A program made the translations under genes and the position numbers. Shown piece after piece: positions 56,165 to 64,000 of a stretch of DNA of 64,000 nt. Source of the DNA: Cyathus striatus (lineage: Eukaryota; Basidiomycota; Agaricomycetes; Agaricales; Nidulariaceae). The stretch's first letter is position 1. Every line of letters starts with the position of its first letter. The stretch spans positions 4,836,001-4,900,000 of the forward strand of contig JAOVFP010000001.1 in the NCBI GenBank assembly GCA_025738555.1, written 5' to 3'. Below the pieces are notes generated by a model. That model made no database searches, was not told the origin of the DNA, and saw nothing but the letters and a program-made list of their open reading frames with translations.

Positions 56165-57534
56165 TTAAATCCTTCCGCATGTAATTATGAGACTGACCAT
56201 AGTAATGTACCCAATCAGCCCCTGCTGAATGACGCCTCCCAAAAGATGAAGCTTGAAGACGGGGTTGTATTTCCCCTGTGGACCATGGCTATCTTCAAAA
56301 ATATTGAGCGAGTCTCTCCAGTTTCGCGTGCGTCCTAATGTGTTTGCGATGGGGTTCAGAATATACGGATGCATCTGCAAGTGGTAAATACGAAGAGATT
56401 AAAAGCAAGTACACTCAAAAGCTCACTCTATCAATGACAAGATTAATGTCATCATCAAAGAAAAACTGGCCAGTATGGGACAAACGTCCGGCCTTGAAGG
56501 TGCCATTGGGCAGGGGGGTCCACTCAGGGAACACCTTGGTATGCACATGGGTCGCACGGCCGGTATAATATCCCGGGAAGATAGCTACATGAAATCCCCA
56601 TTAACACCTTTGCAATTGAATTGAAAAAAGAATACATACTGGTAAACTGGACAACACCATTAACGTCTGTAGGCCAAGCACCCCTCAACCAGGATTCCTC
56701 ATGTACAGTACGCGGGAAGGCAGAGAGCAAGCCGGATCGTTTACCGCCGACTTGGGGCTTCTCGCCTACGAGGTGCGGATGTGGGACCGGATGGCCTGGG
56801 ATATTTTTGGGGTGTGAATATAGATAGGTCGAGGGGTGGGGTGGGGGTGCCTAGGAACGTAAAAACTTACCAGCATAGCTTCCGGTGGCATTAGCCTGCC
56901 AGATATCGACCAACACGTTGGGAAGGGGTTTGCATGTCTCCACGTCTATGACGCCGATGTCTAGAAGCTACCATGTATAACAAGTTATTTTTAACTTTTT
57001 GGTTTGATTATCATGGAAACGGGAACGCACGAGTAACAAACCATCTTGGTATTCGGCGATGTTCTGTCGTATGAGGTGTCCTTCGGTATGATAGTACGGC
57101 CCTTCGGTGACTTCGGGTGCTAGGACGCAGGAGTTGTTCTGGATGTGGGTCTCGGAGATGGGTGTGCACCCCATGATCTTTTCACCGCCATCATTGGCGC
57201 TTATCTCTGGCGCAAGGGGCGCAGAAAGATCCTCATATGTGCCAGCGGTAAAAAGCTGCTGGTTGGACGGGAGATAGCTAGGCATCTCAGGACGACCAGC
57301 AAGGACTTTCTGTGCCCAGGAACGCTTCCGCTGGGCGGTAAAAGATTCGATGGCGGGTGCGCACTGTGGGCGAAATGATGGTGAGGATTAATTGAATAGC
57401 ACCGAGATGGAAATAGGTACATGATAGGCTGCAGCCTGGAGAGCCCTCTGTGCCTCAATTTCTTGTTCGTTTTTTGGTTCCTTGTGGGCAATGGCGAGTG
57501 GTAGTAGGGCAAGCAGGAGATGATAGACCCTCAT
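56165..57534 (-). CDS. Secreted intradiol ring-cleavage dioxygenase
   Basis: Non-haem Fe(III) enzyme that opens catechol-type rings between the two hydroxyls. Signal peptide MRVYHLLLALLPLAIAHK from 57534. Exons join through CAPAIESFTAQRKRSWAQKV, MGCTPISETHIQNNSCVLAP, EVTEGPYYHTEGHLIRQNIA (the EGPYY segment typical of the family, with an Fe-ligand Tyr), LLDIGVIDVETCKPLPNVLV, DIWQANATGSYAG, GAWPTDVNGVVQFT, IFPGYYTGRATHVHTKV (Tyr and the two His ligands), GQFFFDDDI and NPIANTLGRTRNWRDSLNIF. The chosen stop at 56165 gives the end IITCGRI; splicing to a different tail is possible. Secreted fungal members act on lignin-derived hydroxyquinones or catechols. Divergent from the lactonase gene at 57985. 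Confidence 0.88.
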
Positions 57535-57984
57535 GGTGCAGAATGAAATTGCACTTTAAAATTGGGTGGTGCTTAAGTATTTAGATAGTGATGAGAAGGA
57601 CAGGCCGAAGAAAGGAAAGATGGGGCTTATGTAGTTTGTCCATGATGTCGGTGGTTCACATGAGCATGCAACAAATCCAAGACCCGCCCGTATTTTTGGA
57701 CTTGGATAAATTGATGATCCCTGTTTACAGCCAGTTTGACCATAAGCTAGGGTTAGACCAGACGCGGCCATCATGTCTTCTTAATGTCTTCTCGCCAGGG
57801 CAACACTCAATCCAACTGTTCAGCCTGATCTGTTCTTCCAAATCATGAACTAGAGACCTTACTGGGTTATCCTGGCTGAACTGAGGACCTTACTGGGCTA
57901 TCTCATCGCGAACTGAGGACCTTAACAGGCTATCATATATCATATCTGCATTCTCTGGGACCACAAACACCCAATCTACCTCAG
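57535..57984. promoter_or_regulatory. Shared promoter, dioxygenase / muconate lactonizing enzyme
   Basis: A 450-bp gap between divergent starts of two enzymes of aromatic-ring catabolism. It holds three direct repeats near the lactonase side (see separate entry). Confidence 0.7.
57847..57934 (+). repeat. Three 25-bp direct repeats in the shared promoter
   Basis: Copies at 57847-57871, 57878-57902 and 57910-57934, consensus GAACT-AGGACCTTACTGGGC then TATC, spaced 31 and 32 bp start to start (about three helical turns). They sit 50-140 bp upstream of the lactonase ATG, so they may be operator-like sites or lie in its 5' UTR. Confidence 0.8.
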
Positions 57985-59330
57985 ATGAACCCACAAGAAT
58001 TCTACAATCTATCCGACAGCAACGCCCTCTCCCAACCACACCACATCCTAACCGGCTCATTCCGCTCACTCTCGCTCTACCTCCTCGCCTTCTCCCCGCT
58101 CAACCGCACCCTCCACCTCCTCTCGTCCTCGCCCACGTCCCTCGGCCCACACCAGTACCTCGCCATAAACAGCGCCAGAGACAGAGTCTACGCCACTAGC
58201 TGGGCATGGCCTCCCCAATTATCAAGCTGGGAAGTCGAGTTTCGAGGCGAGCAGCAGGCGGGAAGAGTTGACCATATCAACAATGTACCCATCAGTGTGT
58301 GTCTTTCTCCTCCATCTTAAGAAATAGCCGCTTCTTACATTCGCAGCCGCAACCTCCTCGTACATATCCATTCCGCCCCCCTTCACACATGTCTACTCCA
58401 CAGGCGGTCCAACAGGCGAAGTGCACCTCCTCGACGCAAACGGCGCAATAGGCGACAAAATCCAGGAAATCCTCTTCGTCCCGCCCGAGCAGCTCGAAGC
58501 GGCGGATAAGACCAGGGTTGCACTCGTACGTCCGTGTCCATAATTATCCTCCAGTGCTAAAATCAAACACGCAATACATAGAGAACGGGCTCACACGGGA
58601 TCGAATTCTCCCTTCCATACAATTTGGCATTCGTCCCCGTTCTGGGGACCGACTCAATAGAAGTCTACAAACGCGTTTCCACCGGACACCTCCAACACAT
58701 TCATTCCAGCACTTCGCCAAGAGGCAGCGAAGCCCACGACGGGCCACGACATGTCAAAGTTCATCCCAATGGAAAGGTAGTGTACGCAGTCACTGAACAC
58801 TGTATGCCCTACCTCTCCCTTTCTATTCTTGCACTAACATCCCCAAAGCAAACTTCCTAGACGCATATACCCTTTCCCCCTCAGGCACACTTACCCACCT
58901 ATCCTCCACCCCCCTCATTCCACCCCACCTCGCCGAACTCCAACACACATTTCGCGGGGACACGCTCCTCCTCACGCCTCCCTCGCCCTCACACCCTGCC
59001 CCATACGCCCTGTTTGCCACGACCCGTGGCACCGGCGGAAGGAACGGCTGGCTGTCCATCGTGCAACTCGACTCCGAGGGACACTTTTCCGATAAAGAGG
59101 TGGTAAGATGGGAGACGCCAACGTCAGGCGGGAAAGCCAACGCGATCGATCTCCTCCCTAAGAATCTACATGAGGAAGGCGTATGGATCGTCCTCACAGA
59201 CGACGAGGAAGCCACCAAAGGAGCAGTACGTATCCTCGAGTGGGACGGGTGGAATAGTGAAGGTGTGCGTATTGTAGCGGAGTGGTCTGACGAAATGGAG
59301 GGAGCAAGTCATGCGCTTTGGTTAAATTAA
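57985..59330 (+). CDS. 3-carboxy-cis,cis-muconate lactonizing enzyme (cyclase)
   Basis: Seven-bladed beta-propeller (lactonase family, PF10282) that cyclises 3-carboxymuconate to muconolactone in the fungal protocatechuate branch of the beta-ketoadipate pathway. Exons 57985-58294, 58347-58525, 58582-58801 and 58849-59330 give 396 aa. Blocks: HHILTGSFRSLSLYLLAFSP, YLAINSARDRVYATSWAWPP, HVYSTGGPTGEVHLLDANGA, RGSEAHDGPRHVKVHPNGKV followed by VYAVTEHSNFLDAY (the H-GPRH/HPNG and TEH blocks typical of the fungal enzyme), LFATTRGTGGRNGWLSIVQL and a C-terminal EGASHALWLN. No signal peptide, so cytosolic. Head-to-head with the ring-cleaving dioxygenase suggests co-regulation, although the secreted dioxygenase and cytosolic cyclase act in different places. 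Confidence 0.9.
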
Positions 59331-59374
59331 TTTATTCCAGTTCCTTCCGATGTACGATACATGCTAATGAAAGC

Positions 59375-60891
59375 TCATAGCTTCCCCTTCGTCCCATTCC
59401 CATTAACCCCAATTACAGCTCCCACCAATCCGGGGACAGCATCGTAAAAGTCTAGCACTGATCACTTATCAGCATAGCTTTCGAGAAGGAAGAAAGAATG
59501 GACGCACTAACGACCCCAAACCTCCCGGGCTTCTGTTCCTTAAACCACTGAAGCAAAAGCTGGTTCATACCAGGTGTATCCGTTCCATTTCCCAGTGCAA
59601 ACACCTACGCCACGTTAACCTCACTCCCAGTAATGAGGGAAAAGGCATACCTGAGGCGTAACGTCCGTCCCAGACACCCACGCAGCACTCGCAAAGCTGA
59701 TATACAGTCCGTCCTTGTCTGCACCAGGAGAAGAAGCAAGAGCCAGGTGCGCAGTTGTAGCGTTGAACTTGGTTCTGATGAAGGATTCGGTGGTACCATC
59801 ATCTGGGGGTGGAATTGCATAAAAGTCCTATTCCACTCCCATCAGCGTCAAGGTAAATGTAAGGAAGGGGGACAAACCTCGATATACGCCTTCTCCCCCT
59901 TCTCGTTATACACAATCTCAATATCCGGCCCATTGTCCGTCCACGCCTGCGGGCCCAGGTGTATCCCAATCCTCTGCGCGTACTCTGGAGTAGCAGGCAA
60001 CATATCATAATCGAATCGTTGGAGTAACACTAGTTTTCCCCGGGATTCTTGGAGGGTCGGTAACTAACCTCATCTTAGCATTTGCTACGAATATAAAGAG
60101 GGGGGAGCATACTGTGCCATTTTGCTGCACCCACATTCTCCTCCCCAGGTCCCCTTCGAAGAGGTTGTATATCATTTCTTGTAGTTTGGCATCGCTAGGT
60201 GTACCCGTTCCTGATTCGTGATTGAGGCTTATGAGGAGCGTTTCGGAAGGGTGCTTGGAGAGCCATGTGTAGAGACCGAAGAAGACGTCTGAGAGGGAGG
60301 TGGTTGGTGCCAACAGCGCTTGTGCTGTAAGGTGGGATTTAGCAAATAGCTTTAGTACTGAGTAGGAACGCACCATGATGCAGTCCAATCGTATCATTCC
60401 CTGGATTATACGCATACCTCAAATCGAACACGCGTATCCCCTCGTTGATCATCTGAAATAGCGAATGCTCCTGACACCTAAAAACTGTGTTGTCCGGTAG
60501 AGGACCAGTGTACCTCTCGAGCGAGGCTTGCGTCTCCGCTGTATAGTTCCCTGTATGCACCTCTTAGAGTTCATTTTACGTGTTATTGGGAAAAGAGCGC
60601 ACAAGTACTGGTATCATGCGTCCCAGGAAGATTCATCTGCACAAGCTTCGTCCCCCCGGGTACACTCGCCATCCACTCCGTGAGCGAACCCACACCCTCA
60701 TCAATATCAGCCCCCAGAATCGGTGCACCGCGAGTGAGAATCTCATTCAACGCCGCTTGAGCCAGGAACGAATCTTTCGTTGGAGGTGCGGCCATAATAA
60801 AGGAGGAAAATGTTGAAGGGGAAGAGAGAACGGGGATGGAGAGGAGAAATGTGAGGGTGGTAAAGAGGAGTAAAGTGCGCGTGCGGAACAT
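59375..60891 (-). CDS. Secreted PI-PLC X-domain protein
   Basis: Phosphatidylinositol-specific phospholipase C, X-domain type (bacterial/GPI-PLC-like, single domain). The start at 60891 gives the signal MFRTRTLLLFTTLTFLLSIP. Blocks in order: GSLTEWMASVPGGTKLVQMN, LPGTHDTSTC (catalytic His), CQEHSLFQMINEGIRVFDLR, YAYNPGNDTIGLHH (second His), DVFFGLYTWLSKHPSETLLI, SLNHESGTGT, GDLGRRMWVQQNGT, LPTLQESRGKLVLLQRFDYD, HLGPQAWTDNGPDIEIVYNE, KFNATTAHLALASSPGADKD and KPGRFGVVMLDFYDAVPGLV. It ends GVNGNGTKGKL before TGA 59375-59377. About seven exons; not all inner borders fixed. The stop codon is only 44 bp from that of the convergent lactonase gene. Substrate (PI or GPI anchors) inferred from family. 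Confidence 0.85.
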
Positions 60892-61585
60892 TGCGCGCAG
60901 GAGACTTCGTCGAGAGCTAGAGCTGGCTGGGCGTGAGTTGTGCTGGGGGTGTTTGCTGAGCTCACAGTTGCTAGAGGAAGAGCACATTATATATTGGACG
61001 CCCCTTCGCTGCTTGGGAAGGAGCGAAGAAGGGTCGTCGCATGGGCGCATCGCGAACGTTGGCCGCTACATGCCGGTTTGGTGTCAGCTGCTGGGAGCTC
61101 TGGGAAATCGTCTAAGAGAATAATAACGGCATGTTGGAAGAATAGCTTTGGATTGCATGCTTGTCGATGATGGCGGTTGTAAGTAAGAAGAATAGACCAA
61201 TAACTTCACTTTCGATGAGATAAGACGTAGCTACCGCGCACATTGATCTCTTCGCTCGTCATCGCAGGCAGCATTCATACCATCTTCAACTCACTGCAGC
61301 TCTCAAGACCTTGCATTCACCCGGAAAATCATAATGTTGTTCACCCACCATCCCGCTCAAATCATCCAACTCACAACCACCCTCGGAATCACACATTCAC
61401 CTGGTCATAGAAATGGATTGGGAGCATGTAATGATGAAACGGCATAAATCATGCAAGAGAAAAGTTTATAAAAGCAATAAGAGAGCAACAACTGAACCCA
61501 GAGCTCCACCCATGACCGGCGATCTCTCTCCAGCTCGTACCGCGTAATCCATGAAATACAAGGTATGCGCCATAAGAAGGGCTTT
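60892..61585. other. Intergenic, PI-PLC promoter and eS30 3' flank
   Basis: No exon recognised. Open frames at 60836-61170 on the plus strand overlap the PI-PLC first exon and are shadows. Confidence 0.45.
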
Positions 61586-61955
61586 TTACTTCTCGGGGTT
61601 GGGGTTCCTAGAGTGCTTGTCAGTAGGTTTAAGGGTTAGATAACGAAGTAGATACGCACATTCTCCTCTTTCCGCCCGGTAATGTTGTAACATTGACGAA
61701 ACTACAAAAACCAGTTAATTAATCTCTTCGCCTCGAAACAACACAAAAATACGACGCACCGGCGGTTGTACAAAATACGCTTCTTAGCACGGCCCTTGGG
61801 GGTCTTTTTCTTCTCTTGCTTCTCTACTTTGGGAGTCTGAGACTTGACTTTGCCGGCACGGGCGAGAGAACCGTGAACTAATTTCCATCAGGGAGCAGCA
61901 TTGCAGTCAGAACAGGCAGAACAGAGCACGAGCATAGTTTCACACCTTTTCCCAT
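61586..61955 (-). CDS. RPS30: 40S ribosomal protein eS30
   Basis: Small-subunit ribosomal protein near the decoding site. Four exons (61955-61946, 61877-61760, 61701-61660, 61607-61586) give 63 aa. The first exon is 10 bp (ATGGGAAAAG). The protein reads [57 protein letters not shown] and NPNPEK, matching fungal eS30 end to end. It lacks the ubiquitin-like leader found on animal FAU. All junction phases agree. The gene would be invisible to ORF searches because of its short exons. Confidence 0.96.
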
Positions 61956-62348
61956 GTTGTGCTTGAGGATGCCGATGTCGTACAGGACGATGGCAAGGAT
62001 GGGCGCAGACCTGTATAGTTTTGAAAAATAAGGTTTACATTCCGTAAGCAGAAAGTCATGTGACAAATCGGACTTCACATTCTCAACTACCAGCGTAAAC
62101 TATCCTGGACTCACAAGTGATGTCGACGTCCTCCTCTACTTTTACTTCAGGAGGCTTTCAACTGTGACAGCCCCTCTCCAAAGTCAAACGCGTCAGAAAA
62201 TGGTGTAAGAGAGATCAAACTTCCAGTTGGCCTCAGTGGCGGTTCTGAAGATGTTTGAAGTCTGACGCCACTGCTATAGGTTGTTGAAATGCAATGTCAC
62301 CCCACTTTATATCGAAACTGCACATGATTATCACATACCAACATCCCC
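61956..62348. other. Promoter of eS30 and 5' flank of the lactonohydrolase pseudogene
   Basis: Divergent gap of about 390 bp; nothing else seen. Confidence 0.4.
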
Positions 62349-63840
62349 ATGAATCTTGTCCTCATTGTCTTTATATGTGGTGTACTTGCCCAGAATGCGG
62401 GTCGTAATTCAATGTCTTTAGATGTGAGTTAAAAGTGATCTAGTTTCGTACTCCCTTTCTGAATCTGACCAGCCCCTTCCTCCAAATTCGTTCGCCGTCT
62501 TGGGTAAGAACGGAACGTTTCACACGTCGTAAAACCAGGCGTTCAATCCGCATGGCCGAATCCCGCCGTTTATTCAAGTTTTTGATAAATCATTCCTGTC
62601 TGTCCTTGGTCCCAGCCCAATTCTCGTTTAAGTAGCAAGCAATGTGACATTTTCCTTTGCCATTGAAGTACTCATTTACGTTCCAGAAACAGATGAAATA
62701 TTCTTTTCCAGTCCACTTATTGATGTAACCTCCAGTCAATCCAATCGCATCAGCAAAGTGAAGATGGCGGATGTCGAGAAAGCACTAGAGAGTAATTTAA
62801 GTGCTACTAATGTTCCTGTCGAAACGGTACGAAAAATATCTTCTATTATAAATAGTACGCTTTTATATTCCAATATATCATTAATTCGTTAGCTCGACCT
62901 TTCTGGAACTCTTAACATGACAAACGGAGGCACAGGTCCATTCCAAGGATCGCTTTTGTTCGCTACAGAAGGATTTGGTCAAAATCCACCTGTCCTTGCA
63001 CTTGTTGACCCGAAACCACCGTACAATTCCACCGTGATTTTGGACAACTACTTCGGAAGACAATTCAACTCCATAGATGACGTTAAGATTCATCCTAGTG
63101 GGAAGATATTCTTCACTGATCCGATGTACGCCTAGGTTGTCTAAATTATACGCTCGTTTTTTAACAAATCCACAGTTATGGCTTTGTTGCTGGAGTTTGG
63201 CCATCTCCTATTATGCCTCCTCAGGTATACATGTTCGACCCCCAGACAGGAAGCGTACAGGTGGTAGTGGGAGATATCCAAGTGCCAAACGGAATCGCAT
63301 TCTCCCCCGATGGAACAGTTGCTTATGTGTATGCTATCTGACGTATGCTGCAGCTAGTTTCTGACCTATCTACCTAGTTCTGACACCTTTGGCTTCGCAA
63401 TTGGTGGAGAGAATCAAACTCGTCCATCGCTAATGTTCGTTATTTCTGCTTTTCATATTACCAATAATATTAACCATGGGGCAGATATGCATTCGATGTT
63501 GATCCCGACTCGCTAATGCTGAAGAACAAACGTGCATTTGCATTCCCAGATGCCGGTATTCTAGACGGAATTACTGTAGACAGTGAAGGAAATGTATATG
63601 TTGGTTGTGGAGATGGCGTTCAGATTGGTCCTCTAACTATGTCAGCCGTCAGAGACATACTAATTTGTCGACTATCAGGTATGGAACCCGAAAGGAAAAC
63701 TCCTTGGAAAGTTTTTCATTGGAAGCATTGTAACTAATATGGTATTGGTATTTGCTGGTGATGGAAAGCTAATGATTATTGGAGGCTATACACTGCTCAT
63801 TGCCAAAATTGCTGCGAAGAGTGGTGTTTTCACTTCATAG
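62349..63840 (+). pseudogene. Second SMP-30/lactonohydrolase copy, decayed
   Basis: Paralogue of the gene at 51095-52609 on the opposite strand. It starts MNLVLIVFICGVLAQNAG at 62349 and ends AAKSGVFTS before TAG 63838-63840. The same exon order is kept: PPFIQVFDKSFLSVLGPSPI, VPETDEIFFSSPLIDVTSSQ, LDLSGTLNMTNGGTGPFQGS, YFGRQFNSIDDVKIHPSGKI, QVYMFDPQTGSVQVVVGDIQ, YAFDVDPDSLML and DGITVDSEGNVYVGCGDGVQ. Lesions: TAA at about 62547-62549 and at about 62632-62634 in exon 2, and the donor after GVQ (63623) reads at instead of gt. Overall identity is still high, so duplication and decay are recent. A role as an expressed truncated protein cannot be excluded. Confidence 0.8.
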
Positions 63841-64000
63841 GATACGCAGTTTCTCTAGATTGAAATTGATGGGTATCTGATTTGAGCCTCTGACTAAAAG
63901 AGATTTGTACGGTGCGTATTCGATAAGTATTCGATTCACCCAAAGGGCATATCTGACAAGTATGCGATATCTCATTTTTATTATAATTTCCCAGCGACCC

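Overview
This window looks like nuclear DNA of a filamentous basidiomycete, most likely an Agaricomycete. Genes are dense and cut by many 48-70 bp introns. Several recognisable families are typical of wood- or litter-associated fungi: GH12, GH105, cytochrome P450, intradiol dioxygenase, carboxymuconate lactonase. The transposons are types common in this group, namely a Plavaka transposase and a Tad-like LINE. No species can be named from the sequence alone.

Left arm (1-22.4 kb), in order: a GH12 endoglucanase cut by the window edge; POP5 of RNase P/MRP; a DUF427 protein; MED8 of Mediator; a sucrose-type (GPH) transporter; a conserved-looking protein of unknown function of about 725-740 aa; a P450; a GH105 unsaturated glucuronyl/galacturonyl hydrolase; a histidine-acid-phosphatase-type secreted protein; and a gene for a secreted precursor of tandem peptides. 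That last gene is the most novel item. It has a signal peptide and five almost identical 18-residue cationic amphipathic cores. Each core sits in its own exon, is followed by a Lys-Arg site whose Lys codon is split by the intron, and is preceded by an acidic spacer. This is the architecture of Kex2-processed repeat proteins and resembles antimicrobial-peptide precursors.

Centre (about 25-50.4 kb): a CpG-poor island of transposable elements. It holds a broken intron-rich ORF of unknown family, two related short elements with CACTACC/GGTAGTG ends (one carrying an EGF-like host gene fragment), a 211-bp tandem repeat, a Plavaka transposase, two further broken TE-like ORFs, and a Tad-like LINE. 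The LINE is interrupted by a 1963-bp terminal-inverted-repeat element with a 2-bp target duplication. Nearly all stops in these ORFs are TGA where CGA is expected, which points to decay of methylated CpG.

Right arm (50.1-64 kb): an intact secreted SMP-30/lactonohydrolase-like gene with two decayed relatives on either side; an OLE1-type fatty acid desaturase fused to cytochrome b5; a divergent pair of intradiol dioxygenase and 3-carboxymuconate lactonizing enzyme sharing a promoter with three direct repeats; a secreted PI-PLC-domain protein; and ribosomal protein eS30. The dioxygenase/lactonase pair suggests co-regulated aromatic-ring catabolism. The GH12, GH105 and transporter genes suggest plant-polymer use.
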